Part shown: positions 38,955-48,924 of the stretch, in pieces
Numbering within the stretch: the first letter of the stretch is position 1
How the letters are laid out: each line of letters starts with the position of its first letter
Origin: an uncultured Paracoccaceae bacterium
Lineage (GTDB): Bacteria; Pseudomonadota; Alphaproteobacteria; Rhodobacterales; Rhodobacteraceae
Length of the DNA stretch: 64,000 nucleotides
Assembly: GCA_905182165.1 (NCBI GenBank)
Contig: CAJJAK010000001.1
Coordinates: forward strand, 76,940 to 140,939
Reading direction: 5' to 3'
Program-made: the position numbers and the translations under genes
The notes under the pieces: model-generated
The model's database searches: none
What the model was told of the DNA's origin: nothing
The model's input: the letters and a program-made list of their open reading frames with translations, nothing else

Positions 38955-39893
38955 TTAATACCCTTCTACTCTATCAACTAAATTCAAAAGACCTAGGCCA
39001 TTTTCACTTCTAAAAATATTTTCTGCAATACTTTTTGATGAGGTTTGAGGCCTTGTTTCTGCTGCTATGTGAGGAGTGACAGTCACATTTGCATGCGCCC
39101 AAAAAATATGGCTGCTGGGCAATGGTTCCTTACTAAATACATCTAAAGTTGCAGCAGCAACCGTACCTTTATCAATAAAAGAAATTAATGCCTCATCATC
39201 AATTAATGAACCACGACCAGCATTTATAATGAAAATACCTTTTTTCACTTTTGCAAGTGTCTTAGAATTAAGTATATATTTTGTTTTGTCTGTTAAAGGT
39301 AATAAAAGTATTAAGATATCAGAGGTTTTTAAGACTTTATCAAAACCTTTATCTCCTGACAGGCATTCAATATTTGGGATTTTTTTCTCAGTTCGGCTCC
39401 ATCCCTGCACATTAAAGTTGAGTTCTCTTAATTTTAGTGCGCACGCTGAGCCCAAGGCACCCAAGCCTAGGAGACCAATGGTTCTATCCCGTGCTAAATT
39501 AGGCACCATCGTATCATGGCGCCAAACCCCATCTTGCTTACTTATCTGCTTATCCAAGTTAATATGATATCTTAGTGAATGGGTGACAATATATTCAACC
39601 ATTCCCTCAGTTAAGCCTTCATCAACCATGCGACACAGTGGTTGAGATAACGTTTTGTTTGAGACAGTATTTTCGACACCAGCCCATAAACTTAAAATTG
39701 CTTTAACATTTGGAAAGATCGAGAAATCATTAAAAGGACCATTTGGAGCATAAATTATATAATCCACTTCGCCCAGGTCAGTAAAATTGCACTTCAATGA
39801 AACATTCAATCGTCTTTGATGAAAAAAACTTTGGTGATAATCCGGCCATGATTTTTCAGTTCCCGCATATAAAACATTAATTTTCATTTTCAT
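38955..39893 (-). CDS. ghrA: Glyoxylate/hydroxypyruvate reductase A-like D-2-hydroxyacid dehydrogenase
   Basis: 312 residues. Short catalytic domain with SLWAGVEN, then EGMVEYIVTHSLRYH, the Rossmann motif TIGLLGLGALGSACALKL, WSRTEKKI, ILILLLPLTDKTKYIL, IINAGRGSLIDDEAL and VTPHIAAETRP with the catalytic His. Matches GhrA, which reduces glyoxylate and hydroxypyruvate. The ATG at 39893 overlaps the rodA stop (ATGA), so it is the last gene of the mre-rod operon. An intact relative of the broken gene at 12073-12999. Confidence 0.82.
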   Translation of the reverse strand: MKMKINVLYAGTEKSWPDYHQSFFHQRRLNVSLKCNFTDLGEVDYIIYAPNGPFNDFSIFPNVKAILSLWAGVENTVSNKTLSQPLCRMVDEGLTEGMVEYIVTHSLRYHINLDKQISKQDGVWRHDTMVPNLARDRTIGLLGLGALGSACALKLRELNFNVQGWSRTEKKIPNIECLSGDKGFDKVLKTSDILILLLPLTDKTKYILNSKTLAKVKKGIFIINAGRGSLIDDEALISFIDKGTVAAATLDVFSKEPLPSSHIFWAHANVTVTPHIAAETRPQTSSKSIAENIFRSENGLGLLNLVDRVEGY

Positions 39894-41020
39894 CTCGCTT
39901 TATGTATTGCCGCACTTTGAATTAGGCCGAAAGCGATCATTAGTACAAACATCGCTGAACCACCATAACTAACAAGTGGCAGTGGAACCCCTACTACCGG
40001 CAACATACCCATAACCATAGCCATGTTAACCGCAAAATACAGAAAAAATGTCATATTAAGTCCAGAAACTACTAAGCCAGAATAACGATCCTTACTCCCA
40101 AAAGCGACAATACCACAAAAGATAATCATCAAGAAATACAAACCAAGTAGTGATAAACCACCTATAAATCCAAATTCTTCAGCCAAAGTTGTGAAAATAA
40201 AATCAGTATGCTTTTCCGGTAAAAAATTTAAGCGACTCTGCGTTCCCTGCATAAAACCTCTTCCAGAAAATCCACCAGATCCAAGAGCAATTTTTGACTG
40301 TGTTATATGATACCCCGCACCTAACGGATCATTTGCAGGATCTAAAAATGTATCAATGCGTCTATATTGATAATTTTTTAAAATTTGAAACTCTGTACCT
40401 CTGAAGTGAAAAATAGAAAATACAAAAGTAAATACGCCTAATCCAGATATTAGAAAGTAAATCCAACTAACGCCCGCAATAAACATAACAGTTAATCCAC
40501 CAACTAAAATGAGAAGTGCAGTTCCTAAGTCTGGTTGTCTTAAAACCATTAAAACTGGTAAAATTATTATTAATAATGGAAGAATAACCCAGAAAATATT
40601 TGACACTTTGTTGCGGGGCAACCAATCGTAATAACTTGCTAAGAACATTACAACAGTAAGCTTAGTAACCTCCGATGGTTGTAGCCTCATAAATCCTAAA
40701 TCTATCCACCGCACTGCACCCATGCCAGAAACGCCAAAAAATTCTACAGCCAATAATAGTATAATTGATATAAAGTAAGCTAATCCACTTATATTCCGCC
40801 AAAACCATATTGGAATAAAAGCAATTATCAACATTAAGAAAAAGCCAATAGAAAACCTTATCATTTGCACTTTAGCCCACGGTTCAATCGAACCTCCAGC
40901 TACTGAAAATAACATTAAGAATCCAATTGAAGCAATTGCTATCAATAGGATTATGATAGGCAAGTTTATATAGGCTAAACGGTTAAAGCCAGTTGGGAAT
41001 TTTACGAACAGAATACTCAA
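39890..41020 (-). CDS. rodA: Rod shape-determining glycosyltransferase RodA
   Basis: 376 residues, about ten helices, SEDS family. RWIDLGFMRLQPSEVTKLTVVMFLA, LRQPDLGTALLILVGG, GGFSGRGFMQGTQSRLNFLPEKHTDFIF and GVPLPLVSYGGSAM are the SEDS signatures, including the catalytic Asp region WIDLG. RodA polymerises glycan strands with PBP2 for cell elongation. It follows mrdA by 6 bases. Intact. Confidence 0.93.
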   Translation of the reverse strand: MSILFVKFPTGFNRLAYINLPIIILLIAIASIGFLMLFSVAGGSIEPWAKVQMIRFSIGFFLMLIIAFIPIWFWRNISGLAYFISIILLLAVEFFGVSGMGAVRWIDLGFMRLQPSEVTKLTVVMFLASYYDWLPRNKVSNIFWVILPLLIIILPVLMVLRQPDLGTALLILVGGLTVMFIAGVSWIYFLISGLGVFTFVFSIFHFRGTEFQILKNYQYRRIDTFLDPANDPLGAGYHITQSKIALGSGGFSGRGFMQGTQSRLNFLPEKHTDFIFTTLAEEFGFIGGLSLLGLYFLMIIFCGIVAFGSKDRYSGLVVSGLNMTFFLYFAVNMAMVMGMLPVVGVPLPLVSYGGSAMFVLMIAFGLIQSAAIHKAR

Positions 41021-41026
41021 GATAAC

Positions 41027-42944
41027 TCATGCATTACCTTTATTCATACTAGGTTTCAAAATTGGATTTAAATTTAATTTCTCTAATCTTTTCTTTATCT
41101 CAGGCCTCTGGTCAATTGGGTAAGCCTCTAATGGCGGAACTTTTCCATATAATGCTCGCAGCATTATATCCCTTGCGATAGGTGCTGCTACTTTAGAACC
41201 CCCACCTCCATGTTCGACGACAACGGCGATCGCATATTCAGGTTTCTCGTAAGGAGCATAACCCACAAACAATGCATGATCACGCTTTTTCCAAGGTAAT
41301 TTTTCATTAGGGATAACACCAGTTTTGCGCTCTTTTTTCGTAATATTCCGAACTTGGGAAGTTCCTGTTTTCGCAGCCATCAAAATTTCATTTATTGCCA
41401 TCTTTGACTTTCGGGCAGTTCCCTTTATTCCGTTTGAAACGTCATACATACCCTTCCTAACAAGATCTAGAGAATACGGGTTAATATCCAATTCGTTTTG
41501 CTTTACCACTTGTTGATCAAGTCCATCTATTCGTTTTATCAATCTCGGTTGCACAGATTTTCCACTAGCTATTCGGGACGCCATTACTGCTAGTTGCATC
41601 GGAGAAGATAAAACATAACCTTGCCCAATCCCAACGTTTAAGGAGATCGTTTATGAACGCGACTGAAGGTCAACTTTTTGTTGGAGAAAGTGGAACAGAG
41701 CTATTATTTAGACTTATAATTAAAACTGCCAGAGATTTATTAATTGTAATTTTTTCAATTCCAACTCTTAAAGCAATTTCATAAAAAAATACATCACATG
41801 ATTGTTCTAATGCTTGCCGTAGCGACATTTGAGCATGCCCCAAACGTTTCCAACAATGAAATTTTCGATCAGCTAATTCTATATGACCCTCACATTTAAT
41901 TTTCTCATCAGCTCGAATTACTCCAGCCTCCAAAGCTGCTAAAGCTATCACCATCTTAAATGTTGACCCTGGGGGATAAATACCCTGAACACTCTTATCA
42001 GCCAAGGGCCTGAACTCATTATCTCTCAGGTCTTCATAATCACTGAACGAAATTCCTTCAACAAAAAGATTTGTATTAAAACTTGGTGAGGAGGCCATTG
42101 ATAGTAAGTCTCCATTATCAATTCTCATTAAAACTGCAGAGGCACTTTTATCTCCCAGACGAGCCAAGGAAAAATTTTGCAACCCAGTATCAATTGTCAT
42201 CTGAATATCTTTACCAGCCAAACCACTATTTCTACTTAGCTCTCGAATTACTCGCCCTTGTGCATTCACCTCAATGCGTTTTGTGCCAGCATTTCCACGC
42301 AAAGTTTGCTCCAGCTTAGCTTCGACTCCAGTTTTTCCAATTTGAAATCGAGGGATTTTCAACAAAGGATCATTGTCATCCCTATTTTTTAAATCAAAAT
42401 CACTGACCGGCCCAACGTAACCGAGTAAATGGGCATAATCAGCACCCCTTGGATAATATCGAGATGATCCAACATCCGCTGTTAAACCAGGCAAAACTGG
42501 TGCATTTGCAGAAAGCTTCGCTACATCAGCCCAAGATAGGTTATTAAGAATTGTAATTGGAACAAATGGACTGTGATTCAATATTAAAATTTTAATGCGT
42601 CCTCTTCTAGAATCAGAGATACCAAGTAAAATCTGTATTTTATCTAAAACATCATCTAAGTTCTTCACATCTTCTCTGATAATTACTACCCTATAGTTCT
42701 GAACATTATTAGCTATAAGCAGTCCATCTCTATCATATATTAAGCCCCTTAAAGGAGGAACAAGTCTAACATTAATCCTATTTTCCTCCGCTAATAAACG
42801 GAATTGATCAGATTGTTTTACTTGTAAAAATTGCATTCTAGTCGCTAACCCTAAAGCAACTATACCTTGCACAGCAAATAACAAAACGCCTCGGCGCACC
42901 ATACTTTTAGCCGCAAGAGAAGGGTCTAAATTTTTGTCTTTCAT
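41027..42944 (-). CDS. mrdA: Penicillin-binding protein 2, frame broken near 41.65 kb
   Basis: Transpeptidase partner of RodA. One N-terminal membrane helix (GVLLFAVQGIVALGLATRM), PPLRGLIYDRDGLLIANN, QIGKTGVEAKLEQTLRG, GIYPPGSTFKM with the active Ser and SxxK, SCDVFFYE, and in the second part KTGTSQV, the KTG box. Between 41600 and 41690 the frame is lost. A segment reading NVGIGQGYVLSSPMQLAVM is recovered after an unreadable 60 bases. Two or more changes are needed there. About 640 residues after repair. Since the rest of the mre operon is intact, a local sequence fault is likely. Confidence 0.88.
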
Positions 42945-43465
42945 ATTTTTTTTCGCATAAATGGGCTATGTTGGCTTTGCTTATCAAACCCCACTATCAA
43001 AAAGCTCAAACAAAAAATAACTGGATAGGTTAATATCGTTATTAAAGCCCAAATTATATATTGCCAAAAGTTAGATTGTGGAACCAACAAAACATTTAAA
43101 ATTATCATATATGAAAAAATACCTGATGAAATTAAAAATGAAATAAAGAACCAAGTAGTAATAAAATTGGAATCTTTATAACGCCAATATTGAGTCTTTG
43201 CGAATTCAGATATTATTATCACAATAACAGTCCACAGACCGATTGGGCGATTAAACAAAAAATCACAAAACAAAAAAACAATGGCAATAAGTATAGTTGG
43301 TAAAACGTCCGGCCTTCGAAAGATAATAGCTAAAGTCAAACAAAGCAAAAATTCTGGGGTTGGCAACCCTTGTGACAAAGAGTTCTGTGGCGCTATTAAC
43401 CAAACAATGAGCAATAGACTTATTAAGAGATAGAGAATTCTTTGGCGCCATAGTGCATTAATCAT
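42941..43465 (-). CDS. mreD: Rod shape-determining protein MreD
   Basis: 174 residues, five or six helices, weakly conserved family. Recognised from QNSLSQGLPTPEFLLCLTLA followed by RRPDVLPTILIAIVFLFCDFLFNRPIGLWT, and from its place between mreC and mrdA. It overlaps mrdA by 4 bases and mreC by 8. Part of the elongasome. Intact. Confidence 0.85.
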   Translation of the reverse strand: MINALWRQRILYLLISLLLIVWLIAPQNSLSQGLPTPEFLLCLTLAIIFRRPDVLPTILIAIVFLFCDFLFNRPIGLWTVIVIIISEFAKTQYWRYKDSNFITTWFFISFLISSGIFSYMIILNVLLVPQSNFWQYIIWALITILTYPVIFCLSFLIVGFDKQSQHSPFMRKKI

Positions 43466-44363
43466 TTAAGGTGTCCTTATCTTCAGAAGAATCCTTTTTA
43501 ATTAATTCCGTTCCAATTAACATTTTACTTTCTTGAATTGTTTCAATTGGAATCATTCGCAGAACTCGAAGAAAAGCGAGCCTTTTGTAGTCAGCAGATA
43601 AACTTACTCTTTTTCTACCTGTTGAGTCTTTCACTACGCTACCTATTAATAAGCCTTTTGGAAAAACCTGTCCATCTCCTGATGTAATTACTCGATCACC
43701 CGCACCTACACGATCAGCTTTACTTATCAATTCCAAAGCAGGAAACATTGTATTATCCCCATGCATAATGGCTTTTTCACCTGATGGTTGTATCGAAACT
43801 GCCACTTTACTTGAAGTGTCGGTTAAAAGCATTACCAGCGCAGTTGATTTTCCAACTCCGGTGATGCGCCCTACGAGCCCTAACCCATCAGTGGCAGCCC
43901 ATCCATTCTTGATACCGTCTTTCGCACCAATATTTATCAAAACATGTTGTCGGAATCCAGAACCTGTGTCTGCTAGCACTATTCCTGTAGTATATGGTAA
44001 CTTAAGATCTAATTTTACCTTATTCAAATCCAATAATTTTGCATATTTAGCTTCCCACTGGATAGCTTGTTCCTTCCAATGTTTTAACTGCTGGATTTCT
44101 TTGTTTAATTCATTATTTAATTCAAATATGTTAGAATAAGATCTGAAATCTAACGCAATATTTTGCAAAGTGGTTAGAGGGGTCAGTATAAAACTAAAAT
44201 TTGGAACAAACTTATCGACTACTGCTAATCGAATTGTTTCTGCTCGAGGATTATCTAATCTCCAAAGTAAAAAAAGTATAAGACAAAAAATAATAGATAT
44301 GACAGTTAATACCCGCCTAAATCGACCAGTATAATTACTATCTTCATGATTATTACGAGCCAA
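43458..44363 (-). CDS. mreC: Rod shape-determining protein MreC
   Basis: 301 residues: one N-terminal membrane helix (VLTVISIIFCLILFLLWRL), a coiled-coil stretch (ELNNELNKEIQQLKHWKEQA), then the periplasmic beta domain with TGIVLADTGSGFRQHVLINIG, KNGWAATDGLGLVGRI and ITSGDGQVFPKGLLIG. MreC links MreB to PBP2. Begins 20 bases after mreB. Intact. Confidence 0.92.
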   Translation of the reverse strand: MARNNHEDSNYTGRFRRVLTVISIIFCLILFLLWRLDNPRAETIRLAVVDKFVPNFSFILTPLTTLQNIALDFRSYSNIFELNNELNKEIQQLKHWKEQAIQWEAKYAKLLDLNKVKLDLKLPYTTGIVLADTGSGFRQHVLINIGAKDGIKNGWAATDGLGLVGRITGVGKSTALVMLLTDTSSKVAVSIQPSGEKAIMHGDNTMFPALELISKADRVGAGDRVITSGDGQVFPKGLLIGSVVKDSTGRKRVSLSADYKRLAFLRVLRMIPIETIQESKMLIGTELIKKDSSEDKDTLND

Positions 44364-44383
44364 AGTTTCCCCTAAATTAAAAT

Positions 44384-45427
<1,044 letters not shown>

Positions 45428-45608
45428 TTATATGAGTTTAATAATCAAAGGGTCGATTGGTAGTTAATCATTTATTAAATCATACTTAGTCAAAGCTTAT
45501 ATTAAAAGCATAGACTTCATGTTCAACTTCAATAAGAGACCTTTAGGCTAATTAATGCTTACAATTTATACTATTCTAAAAGAAAAAATAATTTATCTAT
45601 TAGTGATA

Positions 45609-47150
45609 TTAAGTTGGTGCATTTTTTTCACGACGGACTAATAATTTATTTAAAGCATTAACATAAGCTTTTGCGCTTGCTACAACAGTATCAGTATCTG
45701 CAGATTGCCCAGTTACTATCTTTCCATTCTCTTCCATCCTAACAGAAACAGTTGCTTGAGCATCCGTACCTTCAGTCACTGCATGCACTTGATATAATTG
45801 CAATTGAGCTTGATGAGGAAATAGTGCTTGAATGGCTTTGAATACTGCATCTACTGGGCCATCACCAATTGCTTTATGTTTATGCTCATCTTTATCAATA
45901 ATTAAAACTAAAGAAGCTGTTTGTGGACCTTCTGTACCGCAAATTACTTCAAGCGATTTTATTTGAATTGTATCATTTGCTGCATTGGTTCCTTCATCTG
46001 AAACTAATGCCAATAAATCATCATCGTAAACTTCTTTTTTACGATCAGCTAATGTTTTAAATCTGACAAAAACATCTTTTAATTGATTGTCACCTAAATC
46101 ATAGCCAAGATCTTTTAGTTTTGAGCGCAATGCTGCTCTACCTGAATGTTTACCCATGACTAAATTTGTTTCTGATAATCCAATATCTTCTGGTCGCATA
46201 ATTTCAAAGGTATCGGCTGATTTCAACATGCCATCTTGATGAATTCCAGATTCGTGTGCAAAAGCATTCTTACCTACAATAGCCTTGTTATATTGAACCT
46301 GAAATCCACTAACAGTTGCCACTCTACGACTTATATTCATAAGTTTAGTACTGTCTATTTGAGTTTGGAAAGGCATAATGTCGTTTCGAACCCTAAGGGC
46401 CATCACCACCTCCTCAAGCGCAGTATTTCCTGCCCTCTCGCCTAACCCATTTATTGTACATTCTATTTGCCTTGCTCCTGCTTCAACAGCAGACAAAGCA
46501 TTAGCCGTCGCCATTCCTAAATCATTATGACAATGGGTTGCAAAAGTTACAGTGTCTGCACCAGGTACATTATCAATTAATGCACTAATTAATTCACCAC
46601 ACTCTCGTGGCGCTGTATACCCTACTGTATCAGGGATATTAATTGTTGTTGCTCCAGCATTAATAGCTATTTCCACTACTCTATATAAATAATCTAGCTC
46701 TGTTCGTGTTGCGTCCATTGGAGACCACTGGACGTTATCACAAAGGTTTCTGGCATATGTTACGGTTTCATGTATAACGTCCGCCATTTCATCCTTGGTC
46801 AGATTAGGAATTTGTCGGTGAAGTGGAGACGTTCCTATAAAAGTATGAATACGGGGCCTTGCAGCATGTTGAACCGCTTCCCAACACCTATCGATGTCTC
46901 TAAAGTTGGCTCTACTCAAGCCACATATCACAGAATTTTTTGATCGTCTGGAAACTTCCGAAACAGCCTGAAAATCACCTTCAGATGCAATTGGGAAGCC
47001 TGCTTCAATGATATCCACACCCATTTCATCCAAAAGCTCTGCTATTTCTAACTTTTCAGCATGGCTCATTGTCGCCCCAGGGCTCTGCTCACCATCCCTT
47101 AAAGTAGTATCAAATATTAAAACATTATCTTGTTGTTTAATGTGTTTCAT
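45609..47150 (-). CDS. leuA: 2-isopropylmalate synthase
   Basis: First committed step of leucine synthesis: acetyl-CoA plus 2-ketoisovalerate. About 513 residues. VLIFDTTLRDGEQSPGATM (metal site), GFPIASEGDF, TFIGTSPLHRQ, TINIPDTVGYTAPRE, TFATHCHNDLGMATAN (His-x-His metal ligands), ECTINGLGERAGN and the C-terminal LeuA regulatory domain for leucine feedback. I start at ATG 47150 (MKHIKQQDNV); an ATG at 47174 would add eight Lys-rich residues. Upstream is a leucine attenuator with its leader peptide. Intact. Confidence 0.95.
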   Translation of the reverse strand: MKHIKQQDNVLIFDTTLRDGEQSPGATMSHAEKLEIAELLDEMGVDIIEAGFPIASEGDFQAVSEVSRRSKNSVICGLSRANFRDIDRCWEAVQHAARPRIHTFIGTSPLHRQIPNLTKDEMADVIHETVTYARNLCDNVQWSPMDATRTELDYLYRVVEIAINAGATTINIPDTVGYTAPRECGELISALIDNVPGADTVTFATHCHNDLGMATANALSAVEAGARQIECTINGLGERAGNTALEEVVMALRVRNDIMPFQTQIDSTKLMNISRRVATVSGFQVQYNKAIVGKNAFAHESGIHQDGMLKSADTFEIMRPEDIGLSETNLVMGKHSGRAALRSKLKDLGYDLGDNQLKDVFVRFKTLADRKKEVYDDDLLALVSDEGTNAANDTIQIKSLEVICGTEGPQTASLVLIIDKDEHKHKAIGDGPVDAVFKAIQALFPHQAQLQLYQVHAVTEGTDAQATVSVRMEENGKIVTGQSADTDTVVASAKAYVNALNKLLVRREKNAPT

Positions 47151-47183
47151 TTTTTTTCTCTTAGCTAATTTCATTTATAAGAA

Positions 47184-47237
47184 GGCGCTTTTACGTTACC
47201 TCTGAGCGTACGCGCCCAGACCAGGCACGCTCAGAGG
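47184..47237 (-). promoter_or_regulatory. leuA attenuator: two mutually exclusive hairpins
   Basis: Hairpin A pairs CCTCTGAGCGT (47199-47209) with ACGCTCAGAGG (47227-47237), 11 perfect base pairs around a 17-base loop. Hairpin B pairs GGCGC (47184-47188) and TACG (47192-47195) with CGTA (47207-47210) and GCGCC (47212-47216). In leuA direction, B is followed by a short pyrimidine-rich TTCTTAT. A and B share bases, so only one can form. The leader peptide stop codon lies in A's first arm. A ribosome finishing the leader would therefore block A and permit B, the terminator-like form. A ribosome stalled at Leu codons would leave A free. Confidence 0.75.
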
Positions 47238-47311
47238 CTGCTAAGGAGTAGTTCAGCTAATAGCAGTTTACTATCATTTTGCTGTAATTTTATATTATTA
47301 GTTTTAAACAT
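47231..47311 (-). CDS. Leucine-rich leader peptide of leuA
   Basis: A 26-codon frame from ATG 47311 ending in TGA at 47231. The peptide begins MFKTNNIKLQQNDSK and ends LLLAELLLSSL: eight leucines in all, six of them in eight consecutive positions, using CTG, CTA, TTA, CTC and CTT codons. Its stop is inside the first arm of the attenuator hairpin, 81 bases upstream of leuA. Leucine codon runs at this place are the hallmark of leucine-sensing transcription attenuation. The ribosome site is weak (AACAAAG). Confidence 0.78.
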   Translation of the reverse strand: MFKTNNIKLQQNDSKLLLAELLLSSL

Positions 47312-47340
47312 ACTTTGTTATTAATAGTTTTTTTTGCAAA

Positions 47341-47369
47341 ATAAAAGGGTATGTTTGATTAGTTGTAAA
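47341..47369 (-). promoter_or_regulatory. Candidate leuA promoter
   Basis: Read on the minus strand: TTTACA (47369-47364, five of six to TTGACA), a 17-base spacer, then TTTTAT (47346-47341, four of six to TATAAT). Transcription would begin near 47334, about 23 bases before the leader peptide ATG, a sensible distance for an attenuator leader. Confidence 0.5.
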
Positions 47370-47409
47370 AAAACACTACTTTCCGAATTGAAACAATCAG
47401 AAGATAGAA

Positions 47410-48078
47410 ATGAAAAATGTACTAATTATAGGAGCATCCGGTGGAATAGGGTCAGCTCTACAGAACGCCTATAACAAAAACCCATTATACGAAGTGGTAA
47501 ACACTCTAACACGTTCAAGAGACAATTTTGATATAACAAACGAAAGTAACGTAGCAAGAAATTTAGAAAAAGAAATTTCTATTTATGATGTTATTATTAT
47601 CGCAACTGGAGGTGTAAAAATAAATAATGATGATCCAGAAAAAACTATCAAACGTTTGAACTCTGATGCTATGCTAAAACAGTTTTCGTTAAATGCGTTA
47701 GGGCCTGCACTAGTTTTAAAACACATACATAAATTGATACCTAAAAATCGTCCATGTCATGTGATTGTTTTATCGGCACGGGTGGGTTCAATCACCGATA
47801 ATCATCTAGGAGGTTGGATAAGTTATAGAACAGCAAAAGCGGCTTTGAACCAAATTTTACGGACCAGTGCCATTGAAATAAAACGAACGCACCCAAATGC
47901 ATGTCTTCTAGCTGTGCATCCAGGAACAGTAGACACTGAGATGACCAAAAATTATACTACTCACCCAAGGGTTTCATCTCAAAAAGCAGCAAATGATATT
48001 ATTAATTTAACAAAAACACTTGATGCTCAGGATAGTGGAAAGTTTTTTGATTGGGCGGGTAAAATAATACCCTGGTAA
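47410..48078 (+). CDS. SDR-family NAD(P)-dependent oxidoreductase (CsgA-like)
   Basis: 222 residues. NVLIIGASGGIGSALQNAY is the cofactor loop. Then IIATGG, LNALGPALVLKHI, VLSARVGSITDN (Ser), WISYRTAKAALNQ (Tyr-x3-Lys) and AVHPGTVDTEMT. The wording around Tyr and the short length recall the C-factor (CsgA) branch. Substrate unknown. AGAAGATAG before the ATG. Convergent with the SseB-family gene. Intact. Confidence 0.8.
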   Translation: MKNVLIIGASGGIGSALQNAYNKNPLYEVVNTLTRSRDNFDITNESNVARNLEKEISIYDVIIIATGGVKINNDDPEKTIKRLNSDAMLKQFSLNALGPALVLKHIHKLIPKNRPCHVIVLSARVGSITDNHLGGWISYRTAKAALNQILRTSAIEIKRTHPNACLLAVHPGTVDTEMTKNYTTHPRVSSQKAANDIINLTKTLDAQDSGKFFDWAGKIIPW

Positions 48079-48094
48079 TCATTTTCGTAAATAA

Positions 48095-48862
48095 TTAACG
48101 CAACATGGGTGGTTTATTAGGATCCATTCCAGGCGCTTTGGGTTCACTGGGTTTTTCAATCTGGGGCAAATCAAAACGAAGACCAACAAGTAGAGCTTTT
48201 TTAACCAATTCATCTTCAGATTTACAAAATGTAATGTCTAAAATTAAATCTTGTATACCCGATAATGAAAATGCTTCCGATGCCTGTTGAGCAAGCGCGT
48301 CATGGTAAAGCTTCACTGACCCAACAAAAATTAATAATAAACTTTTTGATTTAAGTTCTGTTAAATCTTGAACCAAAATAGCATATTCAGCTAAGCCAAA
48401 AGATGCAGCTAAGGCTTCGTCAAGTAACTCTACAAATCGCTCGGTGATAATTGAAGGTGATGCAATTTCGTTGGTAGTGCTTTGTAATACCTCTTTGGTT
48501 GCTTGTGTATTTTTCATCAACCATTCTATAACCTCATCAGTTAAGATATACCCTCCCCCACTATTATTTAAATTAACCGCAATACCTATTGAAGCATTTT
48601 GAGAGATTAATCGACGACCAGACATCGAAATAAAAAATGAACTTTCACCAGCAAAATCGATTAGTTTCTCCTCAAGATCAAATGCAAGCATAATCACCCC
48701 TTGATCAATTTGCATTAATTTTGGTTTTGGGTTTTTGGGATCATCAATTAGAATAAATAGTTCTGTCTCCAGAAATCTTCTAAATAAAATTAAACGGTTA
48801 TCTACTATATCACTAGCTGCAATTTTCTTAATTATAATATCTAAGGGAGTTTGAGTGCTCAT
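48095..48862 (-). CDS. SseB family protein
   Basis: 255 residues. The N-terminal domain (RLILFRRFLETELFILIDD, LMQIDQGVIMLAFDLEEKLIDFAG) is the SseB domain. The middle is helical with ILTDEVIEWLM and FVELLDEALAASFGLAEYAIL. The tail is proline-rich (PSEPKAPGMDPNKPPML). This is a common Rhodobacterales protein of unknown function, related to the enhancer of serine sensitivity of E. coli. No membrane segment. It lies just downstream of the mrp operon on the same strand. Intact. Confidence 0.75.
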   Translation of the reverse strand: MSTQTPLDIIIKKIAASDIVDNRLILFRRFLETELFILIDDPKNPKPKLMQIDQGVIMLAFDLEEKLIDFAGESSFFISMSGRRLISQNASIGIAVNLNNSGGGYILTDEVIEWLMKNTQATKEVLQSTTNEIASPSIITERFVELLDEALAASFGLAEYAILVQDLTELKSKSLLLIFVGSVKLYHDALAQQASEAFSLSGIQDLILDITFCKSEDELVKKALLVGLRFDLPQIEKPSEPKAPGMDPNKPPMLR

Positions 48863-48924
48863 TTATTTAAATCTTTTTATAACACAGTTCAAATTACGTC
48901 TCAACTTCCATAATTCGTAATATT

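Noticed and set aside
47199..47237. Perfect 11-bp inverted repeat taken at first as a transcription terminator or a repetitive extragenic element
   Set aside because: It has no U-run in either direction, occurs once in the window, and overlaps the stop codon of a Leu-rich frame just before leuA. An attenuator part explains it better.
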